DNA from: Xylanimonas cellulosilytica DSM 15894
Lineage (GTDB): Bacteria > Actinomycetota > Actinomycetes > Actinomycetales > Cellulomonadaceae
Assembly: GCF_000024965.1 (NCBI RefSeq)
Contig: NC_013530.1
Coordinates: 1,488,001 to 1,552,000, forward strand
Reading direction: 5' to 3'
Length of the DNA stretch: 64,000 nucleotides
The stretch's first letter is position 1. Every line of letters begins with the position of its first letter. Both the position numbers and the translations under genes were made by a program. The notes under the pieces are model-generated. The model worked only from the letters and a program-made list of their open reading frames with translations. It was not told the origin of the DNA and did no database searches. Of the stretch, positions 51,750-62,088 are shown in pieces.

Positions 51750-52520
51750 ATGGGTCTCCTCGACGGCAAGCAGCTCCTCATCACCGGCGTGCTCACCGAC
51801 TCCTCCATCGCGTTCCACGCCGCACGGCTCGCGCAGGAGGAGGGCGCGCAGGTCGTGCTCTCGTCCTTCGGCCGCCAGGCCAAGCTGACCGCCGCGTTCG
51901 CCAAGCGCCTGCCCGTCGAGGCGCCGGTCGTGCAGCTCGACGTGACGAACCAGGACGACCTCGACGGCCTGGCCGACGCCGTGCGCGCCGCGGGCCTGGA
52001 GCGCCTCGACGGCGTCGTGCACTCGATCGGCTTCGCGCCGCAGAGCGTCATGGGCGGCAACTTCCTGTCCGGGCAGTGGGAGGACGTCGCCACCGCGGTG
52101 CACGTCTCGGCCTTCTCGTACAAGGCGCTCGCCGTCGCGGCCAAGCCGCTCATGGCGCAGGGCGGGTCCCTGGTCGGCCTGACCTTCGACGCCCAGTTCG
52201 CCTGGCCGGTCTACGACTGGATGGGTGTCGCGAAGGCAGGCCTGGAGGCCACCAACCGCTACCTGGCCCGCGACCTGGGCCCGGACGGTGTCCGCGCCAA
52301 CCTGGTCTCCGCCGGCCCGATCCGCACCACGGCCGCGAAGTCGATCCCCGGCTTCGCCACCATGGAGGAGGCGTGGCCGCACCGCGCCCCGCTGGGCTGG
52401 GACCTGACCTCCGCCGAGCCCGCCGCGCGTGCCGTGGTGGCGCTGCTGTCAGACTGGTTCCCGGCCACCACCGGAGAGATCGTCCACGTCGACGGCGGTG
52501 TGCACGCCATGGGGCAGTAG
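51750..52520 (+). CDS. fabI: Enoyl-ACP reductase (InhA/FabI type)
   Basis: A 256-residue NADH-dependent enoyl-ACP reductase: GLLDGKQLLITGVLTDSSIAFHAARLAQEEGAQVVL, VHSIGFAPQ, and the catalytic YxxxxxxK pattern in VYDWMGVAKAGLE, with AGPIRTTAAKSIPGF. It is closer to mycobacterial InhA than to E. coli FabI. It completes each elongation cycle. AAAGG precedes ATG 51750. sixA follows 32 bp later. Confidence 0.94.
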   Translation: MGLLDGKQLLITGVLTDSSIAFHAARLAQEEGAQVVLSSFGRQAKLTAAFAKRLPVEAPVVQLDVTNQDDLDGLADAVRAAGLERLDGVVHSIGFAPQSVMGGNFLSGQWEDVATAVHVSAFSYKALAVAAKPLMAQGGSLVGLTFDAQFAWPVYDWMGVAKAGLEATNRYLARDLGPDGVRANLVSAGPIRTTAAKSIPGFATMEEAWPHRAPLGWDLTSAEPAARAVVALLSDWFPATTGEIVHVDGGVHAMGQ

Positions 52521-52552
52521 CATCCCGGGAGGACCCACCGAGAGGGACGCGC

Positions 52553-53068
52553 ATGAGTGAACGACGGCTGGTGCTCCTGCGTCACGCCAAGGCCGAGCCC
52601 GGGCACGACCTGGACTCGGACGAGCTGCGTCCCCTCGCACCCAAGGGCCGCGACCAGGCGGGCGGGGTCGGCAAGGCGTTCGGCGCGGCCGGCCTCGCCC
52701 CGCAGGTCGCCCTCGTCTCGACGGCGCTGCGCACGCGCCAGACCTGGGACCTGCTCGCCAAGAAGCTCGGCGGCGCCCCGCCGGAGCTGCGGCTGGAGCC
52801 CGAGCTGTACCTGGCGTCCGTCGCCGACGTCCTCGAGCTCGTGCGTGCCCTCGGCGACACCGTGACGACGGTCCTCGTCGTCGGTCATGAGCCCACGATG
52901 GCCGCCACGGCCGCGCACCTCGCCGGCCCCGGGTCGGATGACGCGGCGCTCGCCCAGGTGCGCGTCGGCGTCCCGACGGCGGCCTGGTCGGTGCTCGAGT
53001 CCGACGAGGACTGGCGCGGCTGGGGGCGCGGCAAGGCCCGCCTGCTGTCGGTGAGCCGGCCCTCCTGA
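52553..53068 (+). CDS. SixA-type histidine phosphatase
   Basis: A 171-residue phosphohistidine phosphatase of the RHG superfamily: LVLLRHAKAEPGHD carries the catalytic RHA/RHG histidine; later VVGHEPTMA gives the second histidine. SixA removes phosphate from phosphohistidine, originally on phosphotransfer proteins, here perhaps on NPr/HPr-like proteins. ATG 52553 is preceded by GAGGGA. It is likely cotranscribed with fabG-fabI. Confidence 0.9.
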   Translation: MSERRLVLLRHAKAEPGHDLDSDELRPLAPKGRDQAGGVGKAFGAAGLAPQVALVSTALRTRQTWDLLAKKLGGAPPELRLEPELYLASVADVLELVRALGDTVTTVLVVGHEPTMAATAAHLAGPGSDDAALAQVRVGVPTAAWSVLESDEDWRGWGRGKARLLSVSRPS

Positions 53069-53074
53069 GCCCGC

Positions 53075-53102
53075 GCACGGGCCGTCGTCGACCGGCCCGT
53101 GC
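53075..53102. terminator. Hairpin between convergent sixA-like and serB genes
   Basis: GCACGGGCCG (53075-53084) and CGGCCCGTGC (53093-53102) form a perfect 10-bp stem over an 8-base loop, seven bases after the phosphatase stop and before the serB stop on the other strand. Confidence 0.7.
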
Positions 53103-53111
53103 GGGCCGGAG

Positions 53112-53783
53112 TCAGTGCGTCGGCTCCAGCGCGTCGACGATCTCCAGCACCTCGTCCAGCCGCCGCTCGATCGCGTGGTCGGCCCGCTCGCGCACCACGG
53201 GCTTGGCCCGGTAGGCCACGCCGATCCCTGCGGCGTCGAGCATGTCGAGGTCGTTGGCCCCGTCCCCGACGGCGACCGTGTCGGCGAGGTCGACGCCCTC
53301 CTCGGCGGCCCAGGCGCGCAGCGTCTCGGCCTTCACCGCGCGGTCGATCACCGTGCCCAGCGTGCGGCCCGTCAGGACGCCGTCGGCGACCTCCAGGCGG
53401 TTGGCGCGCACCCGCGTGATGCCCAGCGATGCCGCCAGCGGGCGGACGATCTCCTCGAACCCGCCCGAGACCAGCCCGAACGCCCAGCCGCGCCGCCGGC
53501 ACTCGGCCACCAGCTCGGCCGCGCCCGGGGACAGCAGCACCGAGGCGCGCACCTCGTCGAGCGCCGCCACGGGCACCCCGCGCAGGGTCGCGACCCGCTC
53601 CCGCAGGGAGGCCGCGAAGTCGAGCTCGCCGCGCATGGCCCGCTCGGTCACCGCGGCGACCTGGTCGCGGGTGCCGGCGTGCTCGGCGAGGAGCTCGATG
53701 ACCTCCTGCTGGATGAAGGTGGAGTCGACGTCGGTGACGACGAGGCGCCGGGGCGCGGTCGCGGGGGTCAAGGCATGGGTCAC
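53112..53783 (-). CDS. serB: Phosphoserine phosphatase
   Basis: A 223-residue HAD-family phosphatase: catalytic [20 protein letters not shown] (the second aspartate matches the DxDST form), [17 protein letters not shown], and [11 protein letters not shown] with the metal aspartates. It makes serine from O-phosphoserine. It lacks the N-terminal ACT domain of some homologues. GTG 53783 overlaps the glgC stop (GTGA), so serB is translationally coupled to glycogen synthesis, an odd partner. Confidence 0.92.
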   Translation of the reverse strand: MTHALTPATAPRRLVVTDVDSTFIQQEVIELLAEHAGTRDQVAAVTERAMRGELDFAASLRERVATLRGVPVAALDEVRASVLLSPGAAELVAECRRRGWAFGLVSGGFEEIVRPLAASLGITRVRANRLEVADGVLTGRTLGTVIDRAVKAETLRAWAAEEGVDLADTVAVGDGANDLDMLDAAGIGVAYRAKPVVRERADHAIERRLDEVLEIVDALEPTH

Positions 53784-55021
53784 GTGACGATTGTGCCCTT
53801 CGGCACCACCGTGATCCCACTCTCGGTCACGGTGAAGCCGCGGGCGCGGTCCTCCTCGTGGTCGACGCCGATGCGGGCGCGCTCGCCGATGACGACGTTC
53901 TTGTCGATGACGGCACGGTGCACCTGCGCGTGCCGGTGCACCTGGACGTCGTCCATGAGCACGGCGTTGGTGACGGTCGCCCACGAGTGCAGGTGCACGC
54001 CGGGGGAGAGGATCGACCCCGCCACGGTCGCGCCCGAGACGAGCACGCCGGGGGAGACGATCGAGTCGGCCGCGTGACCGAGGCGCCCGGGGCCGGCGTG
54101 CACGAACTTCGCCGGGGGCAGGCCGATGTAGCCGGTGTGCACCGGCCACTCCTCGTTGTAGAGGTTGAACACCGGCTGCACGGCGATGAGGTCCTTGTTC
54201 GCCTCGAAGTAGGCATCCATGGTGCCGACGTCGCGCCAGTAGTCGCGGTCGCGGTCGGTCGAGCCGGGCACGTCGTTGCGGATGAAGTCGTAGACGCCCG
54301 CGGTGCCCTGCTCCACGAACGCGGGGATGATGTCGCCGCCCATGTCGTGGCGGGAGCTCGGGTCGGCGGCGTCCTTGGTGACGGCCTCGACGAGCGCGTC
54401 CGCGTCGAACACGTAGTTGCCCATGGAGGCCAGGACCTCCTGCGGGGAGTCCGGCAGGCCGACGGGGTTGACCGGCTTCTCCAGGAACTCGCGGATCCGC
54501 GTCGGGTCGTCGGGCTCGACGTCGATGACGCCGAACTGGTCGGCGAGCGCGATCGGCTGGCGGATCGCCGCGACCGTCGCCCGCGCGCCGGACTCGACGT
54601 GCGCGTCGACCATCTGCGAGAAGTCCATGCGGTACACGTGGTCCGCGCCGACGACGACGACGATGTCGGGCCGGTCGTCCTCGATGATGTTGAGGCACTG
54701 GTAGATGGCGTCCGCCGAACCGAGGTACCAGTGCTTGCCGACCCGCTGCTGCGCGGGCACGGACGACACGTAGTTCCCGAGCAGCGACGACATCCGCCAG
54801 GTCTTGGAGATGTGCTTGTCGAGCGAGTGCGACTTGTACTGCGTGAGCACGACGACGCGCAGGAACCCGGAGTTGATGACATTCGACAGGGCGAAGTCGA
54901 TGAGCCGGTAGATGCCGCCGAACGGCACCGCGGGCTTGGCCCGGTGAGCCGTCAGAGGCATGAGCCGCTTGCCCTCGCCACCAGCGAGGACGATTGCGAG
55001 TACGCGGGGGGAGGACGCCAT
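53780..55021 (-). CDS. glgC: Glucose-1-phosphate adenylyltransferase (ADP-glucose pyrophosphorylase)
   Basis: A 413-residue nucleotidyltransferase: [36 protein letters not shown]-like [22 protein letters not shown], the EFLEKP glucose-1-phosphate site and the left-handed beta helix at the C terminus. It makes ADP-glucose for glycogen. No Shine-Dalgarno; TAAGGT (55029-55034 reverse) 7 nt before ATG 55021 indicates a leaderless mRNA. Divergent from glgA. Confidence 0.95.
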   Translation of the reverse strand: MASSPRVLAIVLAGGEGKRLMPLTAHRAKPAVPFGGIYRLIDFALSNVINSGFLRVVVLTQYKSHSLDKHISKTWRMSSLLGNYVSSVPAQQRVGKHWYLGSADAIYQCLNIIEDDRPDIVVVVGADHVYRMDFSQMVDAHVESGARATVAAIRQPIALADQFGVIDVEPDDPTRIREFLEKPVNPVGLPDSPQEVLASMGNYVFDADALVEAVTKDAADPSSRHDMGGDIIPAFVEQGTAGVYDFIRNDVPGSTDRDRDYWRDVGTMDAYFEANKDLIAVQPVFNLYNEEWPVHTGYIGLPPAKFVHAGPGRLGHAADSIVSPGVLVSGATVAGSILSPGVHLHSWATVTNAVLMDDVQVHRHAQVHRAVIDKNVVIGERARIGVDHEEDRARGFTVTESGITVVPKGTIVT

Positions 55022-55112
55022 GGCTTGAACCTTAGGCCGCGGCGCGCCTCGTCGCCGCTCTAGGACGCGGCTGTTCCATAGCCTGGCGTCGCCGTGCCGT
55101 TAGGTTGGTCGT

Positions 55113-56408
55113 GTGACTGAAGCGACCCCCTCGTCCCCCCTGTCCCGCCGCCTGCGGGTGGACCTCCTGACGCGCGAGTTCCCGCCCTTCGTCTACGGCG
55201 GGGCGGGCGTCCACGTCGCCGAGCTCTCGGGCGTGCTGCGGCCGCACGCCGACGTCCGGGTGCGTGCGTTCGACGGGCCGCGCGGCGCGGAGGCGGAGGC
55301 CGAGGGCGTGTTCGGGTACGACGCCCCCGAGACCCTCGCGTCGGCGAACCCGGCCCTCACCACCCTCGGCGTCGACCTGGCGATGGCCAACGACGTCGCG
55401 GGCGCCGACATCGTTCACTCGCACACCTGGTACGCGAACCTGGCCGGCCACCTGGGCGGCCTGCTGCACGGCGTCCCCCACGTGATCTCGGCGCACTCGC
55501 TGGAGCCGCTGCGGCCGTGGAAGGCCGAGCAGCTCGGCGGTGGCTACGCCGTCTCGAGCTGGGCCGAGAAGACCGCCTACCTCGGCGCCGCGGGCATCAT
55601 CGCGGTCTCGGCCGGCATGCGCAACGACATCCTGCGCAGCTACCCCGAGCTCGACCCCGCCAAGGTGCACGTGGTGCACAACGGGATCGACCTGTCCGGC
55701 TGGGCGCGCCCCGCCGAGACCGGACCCGAGGCCGACGTGGCACGCGCCACGGTCGAGCGCCTGGGCATCGACCCGGCCCGGCAGTCGGTCGTGTTCGTCG
55801 GCCGCATCACCCGCCAGAAGGGCCTGCCCTACCTGCTGCGTGCCGCCGAGTCGCTGCCGGACGACGTCCAGCTCATCCTGTGCGCCGGTGCGCCGGACAC
55901 CCCCGAGATCATGGCCGAGGTCAAGTCGCTGGTCGAGAACCTGCGCGAGAAGCGCCGCGGCCGGCTCGGCACGGGGGCCGGCGACGACGCGGGAGTCATC
56001 TGGATCGAGGAGATGCTGCCGCGCCCCGAGCTCGTCTCCGTGCTCGCCGCGTCGACGGTGTTCCTCTGCCCGTCGGTGTACGAGCCGCTCGGCATCGTCA
56101 ACCTCGAGGCCATGGCCGTGGGCCTGCCGGTGGTCGCCTCGGCGACGGGCGGCATCCCCGAGGTGGTCGACGACGGCGTCACGGGCGTCCTCGTGCCCAT
56201 CGAGCAGGTGCAGGACGGCACGGGCACCCCCACCGACCCGCAGAAGTTCGTCAAGGACGTCGCCGACGCGATGCTCGCCGTGCTCGCCGACCCGCAGCGC
56301 GCCGCCGACATGGGGGCCGCGGGCCGCCAGCGTGCCGAGGACCACTTCTCGTGGACGGCGATCGCCGAGCGCACGATGGACGTCTACCGCACGGTCCTCG
56401 AGGGCTGA
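55113..56408 (+). CDS. glgA: Glycogen synthase/alpha-maltose-1-phosphate synthase (GT4)
   Basis: A 431-residue GT4 glycosyltransferase: REFPPFVYGGAGVHVAELSGVLRP, SHTWYANLAG, VGRITRQKGLPYL and the donor-site EPLGIVNLEAMAVGLPVVAS. In actinobacteria this clade (GlgA/GlgM) makes maltose-1-phosphate from ADP-glucose, feeding the GlgE pathway, rather than extending glycogen directly. TAGGTT lies 6 nt before GTG 55113 without a ribosome site, so it is probably leaderless. It is divergent from glgC, which makes its donor. Confidence 0.94.
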   Translation: MTEATPSSPLSRRLRVDLLTREFPPFVYGGAGVHVAELSGVLRPHADVRVRAFDGPRGAEAEAEGVFGYDAPETLASANPALTTLGVDLAMANDVAGADIVHSHTWYANLAGHLGGLLHGVPHVISAHSLEPLRPWKAEQLGGGYAVSSWAEKTAYLGAAGIIAVSAGMRNDILRSYPELDPAKVHVVHNGIDLSGWARPAETGPEADVARATVERLGIDPARQSVVFVGRITRQKGLPYLLRAAESLPDDVQLILCAGAPDTPEIMAEVKSLVENLREKRRGRLGTGAGDDAGVIWIEEMLPRPELVSVLAASTVFLCPSVYEPLGIVNLEAMAVGLPVVASATGGIPEVVDDGVTGVLVPIEQVQDGTGTPTDPQKFVKDVADAMLAVLADPQRAADMGAAGRQRAEDHFSWTAIAERTMDVYRTVLEG

Positions 56409-56429
56409 GCCGGAGCGGTCGCGCTCGGC

Positions 56430-57101
56430 TCACCCGGAGGTGTCCAGCCCCGGGTGGATCGTCTCGCGGTGGATCGTCTCGCGGTGCATCGTCTCGCGGT
56501 GCATCGTCTCGCGGTGCATCGTCGAGCGCTCCAGGCGCATGGCAGGTTCGCGGCCGCCGCCCGGTGGTGGCCCCCCGAAGCGCACGGGCGAGGCGACGAA
56601 GGCGGCGCTCGCGATCAGGGCGAGCGCCGTCGCGACGGAACAGGCCCGCATCACGACCAGGGCGGTGCGCCCCTGAAGCCTGCGGCGCACCCGGGCGAGC
56701 AGGACGAGCCCGGCCAGGCCTCCGGCGGTGTTGACGACGACGTCGGTGACGTCGGAGCTCCCCACGGCCAGGACGAGCTGGACCGTCTCGAGACCCAGGC
56801 TCGCCCCGGCGATCACCCCCACGTGCCTCCACCACCGCCACGCCGGCGCGAGGAGGCCGAGGTAGAGCCCGAAGGGGACGAAGAGGAGCAGGTTCGTCGC
56901 GACCTCGAAGGGCTGGCTGGCGCCGTGCCCGCCCGAGGCGACGAACGGCACCAGCTTGACGGTGCGCCGCGTGCCTCCCGTCCATGGGACGTCGAGCTTC
57001 CACAGCACGGCCCACACCAGCAGGGCGAGGTAGACCACGAACAGCACGAGGAGCGTGGTCCGGGTCCGGCTGCGCTTGCGGGCGGACACGTCGACGCTCA
57101 C
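56430..57101 (-). CDS. VanZ-like membrane protein with repeat tail
   Basis: A 223-residue VanZ family protein with about five helices: VKLVPFVASGGHGASQPFEVATNLLLFVPFGLYLGLL, LETVQLVLAVGSSDVTDVVVNTAGG. VanZ-like proteins affect teicoplanin sensitivity and other envelope traits. The last 25 residues are repeats of T-M/I-H-R-E encoded by five 15-bp tandem units, an added tail not typical of the family. GTG 57101 overlaps the VanY-like stop (GTGA). Confidence 0.88.
   Translation of the reverse strand: MSVDVSARKRSRTRTTLLVLFVVYLALLVWAVLWKLDVPWTGGTRRTVKLVPFVASGGHGASQPFEVATNLLLFVPFGLYLGLLAPAWRWWRHVGVIAGASLGLETVQLVLAVGSSDVTDVVVNTAGGLAGLVLLARVRRRLQGRTALVVMRACSVATALALIASAAFVASPVRFGGPPPGGGREPAMRLERSTMHRETMHRETMHRETIHRETIHPGLDTSG
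56454..56528. repeat. Five 15-bp tandem repeats inside the VanZ-like gene
   Basis: GTGGATCGTCTCGCG at 56454-56468 and 56469-56483, GTGCATCGTCTCGCG at 56484-56498 and 56499-56513, and a diverged GTGCATCGTCGAGCG at 56514-56528. Unit length is a multiple of three, so copy number changes keep the frame and only lengthen the C-terminal tail. Confidence 0.85.
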
Positions 57102-57811
57102 TGCTGCATCCTCGGGTCTTGCGTCGGATCGGCGTACATCGCCGGGCAGCCGTCGTCGACGGCCTCGGGGCGCAGCTCGTAGTGCCAGGCCTCGTTGGCG
57201 TAGATCTGGCACAGGCCGTACGCGCCTCCGTGCCGGGACAGCCAGGCGGTGGCCTCGGTGCTCCCGACGTCGACGGCGTCCCCGGACACGTGGGCCGACG
57301 TCTGCGGGGTGGCCACCCAGCGGGCGGCGGCCGCCATCGAGCCGTACTGCGCGACAGCCTCCTGGAGGAGCCGTTCCTGCTGCTCGGCGGAACGCCAGCC
57401 GCTGTTGACCACGATCCGGACCCCGTCGTCGGCGGCGTCGCTGGTGGCAGCGCGCAGGGCGGCAAGCAGCGCGGGATCGAGGTTTGCCACGGTGGGCTCG
57501 TCGTCGTCGAACGCCGACATGACGCCGTCGCCGGCGTCGGCCTCGGGCACCTCGCTGAGCGCGCGCCGCTGGCCGCGGTCGGCGTCGTCGGGCGCCGCCG
57601 CCACGCCGCGTGCGGCGGCGGGTGGTGCGGACGGCCCGGCGGCGGAGGGTGCGGCAGCCGACTCTGCTGCTGCCGGCGGCGCGGCGATGGACGGGGCCTC
57701 GGCGGCCTGGCATGCGACCGCTCCGAGGAGCGCCGCGCCGGCGACGCTTCCTGCCAGGAGCGCCCAGCGCGGGCGGCGGGCTGCCTCTCGTGGCTGTTCT
57801 CTGGGGGACAT
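57098..57811 (-). CDS. VanY-like D-alanyl-D-alanine carboxypeptidase (M15B)
   Basis: A 237-residue protein with an N-terminal membrane helix or lipoprotein-like segment (ALLGAVAC), an Ala/Pro-rich linker and an M15 peptidase domain: SAHVSGDAVDV supplies the SxHxxGxAxD zinc ligands and EAWHYEL the ExxWH motif. It trims the terminal D-Ala of cell-wall stem peptides outside the membrane. ATG 57811 precedes the signal segment. Coupled to a VanZ-like gene and divergent from a two-component system that likely controls it. Confidence 0.9.
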   Translation of the reverse strand: MSPREQPREAARRPRWALLAGSVAGAALLGAVACQAAEAPSIAAPPAAAESAAAPSAAGPSAPPAAARGVAAAPDDADRGQRRALSEVPEADAGDGVMSAFDDDEPTVANLDPALLAALRAATSDAADDGVRIVVNSGWRSAEQQERLLQEAVAQYGSMAAAARWVATPQTSAHVSGDAVDVGSTEATAWLSRHGGAYGLCQIYANEAWHYELRPEAVDDGCPAMYADPTQDPRMQQ

Positions 57812-57897
57812 GCCACCAGTCAAGATGGTGCCACGTTGCCAGGACGTACGCGGTTCTCGATATGCCGGCGATACGCCCGGGGCAGGACCATGGGGTC

Positions 57898-58573
<676 letters not shown>

Positions 58574-58581
<8 letters not shown>

Positions 58582-59752
58582 GACGCCCGGCACGAGCGTC
58601 CGGCTGCGGCTCGCCCTCAGCTATGCCGGGTTCCTCATGGTCGCCGGCATCCTGCTGGTCGCCGTCGTGTGGGTGTTCCTTCTGAGGTACGTGCCCGACG
58701 AGGCGATCCGGCTCCACGCGGGGCGGCCGCGGGACGGTTCGCCGGGGAGTCCCGGGCTCTTCATCCCTGGCCGGTACGACCTCTGGCGAGCCTTCGCCCC
58801 CAAGGCGGCGCTCACCCTCGCGGCCCTCCTGGTGGTCGGGCTGGTGGGCGGGTGGTTCCTCGCCGGGCGGATGCTCGCTCCGTTGAACCGCATCACCGCC
58901 GCGACCCGCGCCGCCGGGAGCGGATCGCTCTCCCACCGGATCCGGCTGCCCGGCCGCAGGGACGAGTTCCGCGAGCTCGCCGACGCGTTCGACGGCATGC
59001 TCTCCCGGATCGAGGACCACGTCGCCGAGCAGCGGAGGTTCGCCGCCAACGCCTCGCACGAGCTGCGCACCCCGCTGGCGATCGCACAGACGCTCGTCGA
59101 GGTCGCTCGCAACGATCCGGACCGCGACGTCGACGAGCTGCTGCGGCGCCTGCACGCCGTCAACGCCCGGGCGATCGACCTCACCGAGGCGCTGCTCCTG
59201 CTCGGCCGCGCCGACCAGGGAACCTTCACCCGTGAGCGCGTCGACCTGTCCCTTCTTACGGAGGAGGCCACGGAGACGCTGCTGCCGTTCGCCGAACGAC
59301 GCGGCCTCGCCATCGAGACCTCCGGCGTCGTCGCTCCCACCATCGGCTCGCCTGCCCTGCTGCTCCAGCTGACCACGAACCTCGTGCACAACGCGATCGT
59401 CCACAACGTTCCCGGGAACGGCGGCGTGTGGGTCACCACCGAGGCCGACCCTCAGACCGTCACGCTCACCGTCGAGAACACGGGCGAGGTCCTCGCCCCC
59501 GAGCTCGTCGCCACGCTCGTCGAACCGTTCCGGCGCGGCACCGAGCGCGTCCGCGCCACCCCCGCGAATGCCGGCCACACGGGCGTCGGCCTCGGGCTGG
59601 CGATCGCCACCAGCATCGCCCGGGCGCACGACGGGAGTCTCCGCCTCGCCCCGCGGGCCGGCGGCGGCCTGCGCGTCACGGTCCGGCTGCCGGCGGCGGG
59701 CCCGGAGGCGGGCAGCCGACAGGGGGCGCCGAACGGGACCGCGAAGACCTAG
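58574..59752 (+). CDS. Membrane histidine kinase (VanS/CutS-like)
   Basis: A 392-residue sensor kinase: two helices (about 15-38 and 75-97) with a short 35-residue outer loop, HAMP domain, H-box FAANASHELRTPLAIAQTL, N-box NLVHNAIVHN and G-box GVGLGLAIA. The tiny sensor loop suggests detection of a membrane or lipid-linked signal, such as cell-wall stress. Partner of the regulator just upstream. Confidence 0.92.
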
Positions 59753-60531
59753 GGGACGCGCGCGTAGGTCGCCGCGGCGAGCGCGTGGCGCGCGGTGCGC
59801 TCCACCTCCCGCAGCGCCGTCGACCGCTGGTCCACCTGCCAGAGGTTGACGGCGCCGCCGTCGTCGTCCGTCGCGAGGTCGACGATGGCGAGCAGCCGCG
59901 TCGCCAGCTGCAGCACCCGTGCCCGGCGGCCGTCGAGCGGCGGCACCGGCCACGACTCGGTGGAGGACGTGCGGACGGCCTCGATCGCGTCCGCGGCGTC
60001 GTCGCGCCAGCGGGCGACGTCGATGGCGTCGAGCGCCTCGGTGGCCGTGACCAGGCTGGTGCGCAGCTCGCGCTCGGCGTCGGCGAGCGAGCCCAGCGCG
60101 CCGGCGACGGCGGTGGACCACGGTGGGACGGCGAGCACCTGCCACTGCACCAGGTGGCCGGGTTCGAGGGCGCTGCCGAACGTGGTCACCTGCGGCACGG
60201 CGACCCATGAACCGGCCGCGGTGGTGACGGCGACGCACTCGCCGGCGGTGGTGGCGGCGGTCGTCGCGGCCGCGGGCACGCCCGCCGGGTCGCCCGCCGC
60301 GGGCTGCAGTGCCACCACCTCGCGGGTGCCCGCCGTCCAGGCCTCGACGAGGTCCTTGAGGCCGGCGTCGATCTCGCCGAAGCCGGGCAGCCCGGTCACG
60401 GTGTGGGGCTCGTCGTCCCCCTGCACGCACCGCACGACGACGCCGGGCGCCGGACGCTCGGCCTGCAACCACAGGGCGAGGACCGCCGAGCGGGGGAGTC
60501 CTGGAAAGTCTCCAGCGGGGCTCGCGGGCAC
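59749..60531 (-). CDS. Conserved hypothetical actinobacterial protein
   Basis: A 260-residue soluble protein with ALWLQAERPAPGVVVRCVQGDDEPHTV, an alanine/threonine-rich middle and a helical C-terminal half (LDAIDVARWRDDAADAIEAVR). No motif is recognised. GTG 60531. Its stop overlaps the convergent kinase stop by 4 bp. Confidence 0.72.
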   Translation of the reverse strand: MPASPAGDFPGLPRSAVLALWLQAERPAPGVVVRCVQGDDEPHTVTGLPGFGEIDAGLKDLVEAWTAGTREVVALQPAAGDPAGVPAAATTAATTAGECVAVTTAAGSWVAVPQVTTFGSALEPGHLVQWQVLAVPPWSTAVAGALGSLADAERELRTSLVTATEALDAIDVARWRDDAADAIEAVRTSSTESWPVPPLDGRRARVLQLATRLLAIVDLATDDDGGAVNLWQVDQRSTALREVERTARHALAAATYARVP

Positions 60532-60563
60532 CCGGCCAGCGTACAGATAAGGTCATGGCCCAT

Positions 60564-60581
60564 GAGCGAGCGGAGCGAGCG
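60564..60581. repeat. Two tandem GAGCGAGCG units
   Basis: GAGCGAGCG is present twice in tandem in the 110-bp gap between divergent genes, followed by a looser GGAGCGAAGCGGG near 60620. Such units recur in high-GC actinobacterial intergenic DNA. They make the long N-terminal extension of the ATPase frame unlikely to be coding. Confidence 0.45.
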
Positions 60582-60641
60582 GATCAGAAAGCACAGGGCG
60601 GCACGTGCCTCATGCGCGCACGGAGCGAAGCGGGTACGCGC

Positions 60642-61457
<816 letters not shown>

Positions 61458-61579
61458 GCGCACCGAAACCGTCAAGCCTCCGTGGCCCGTTGGCGACCGC
61501 TGGCCATACGCCCAGCGTCCTGGGTAAAATCCTGGCAAAAGCGCGTGGTTGACTGGCAGTTCTCGACGAAGGGATCACG

Positions 61580-62038
61580 ATGGACTGGTTGTGGTGGGTC
61601 GGCGCGGCTTTCGCGCTCGGAATCGTCGAGATCATCATCTTGGACGTCGTCGTCCTCATGCTCATCGGTGGGGCGCTCGCGGGGGCTCTCGCGGCAGCGC
61701 TCGGGGCGCCGATCTGGGTGCAGGTGGTCGTCGCCTGCGTCACGTCGGTGCTGCTCGTCGTGACGTTGCGCCCGTGGTTGCTGCGACAGCTGCGCAAGCG
61801 GGTGCCGCTGACCGAGACCAACGCCGCCGCCCAGGTGGGCCGCCGTGCCGTCGTCGTCGCCGAGGTGAGCGAGGCCGGCGGACGCGTCAAGCTCGGGGGC
61901 GAGGTGTGGACCGCCCGCCTCGACGACGACGGGCTGCCGGGTTCGCCGGTGCTGGCCGTGGGCGCCGAGGTGCAGGTCCTGCGGATCGACGGCGCGACCG
62001 CCGTCGTCGCACCCGTCAACGCACCCAGCGCCACCTGA
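61580..62038 (+). CDS. NfeD-family membrane protein
   Basis: A 152-residue protein: two or three helices (about 1-65, DWLWWVGAAFALGIVEIIILD) and a C-terminal OB-fold (about 85-145, QVGRRAVVVAEVSEAGGRVKLGGEVW). NfeD proteins partner with SPFH proteins in membrane microdomains, and the SPFH gene is next (51 bp). GAAGGGA precedes ATG 61580. Confidence 0.92.
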   Translation: MDWLWWVGAAFALGIVEIIILDVVVLMLIGGALAGALAAALGAPIWVQVVVACVTSVLLVVTLRPWLLRQLRKRVPLTETNAAAQVGRRAVVVAEVSEAGGRVKLGGEVWTARLDDDGLPGSPVLAVGAEVQVLRIDGATAVVAPVNAPSAT

Positions 62039-62088
62039 TCGCCCACCGCCGCGTCGCGGCGGTGATCCTCCCAACGAAGGGATAGTTA

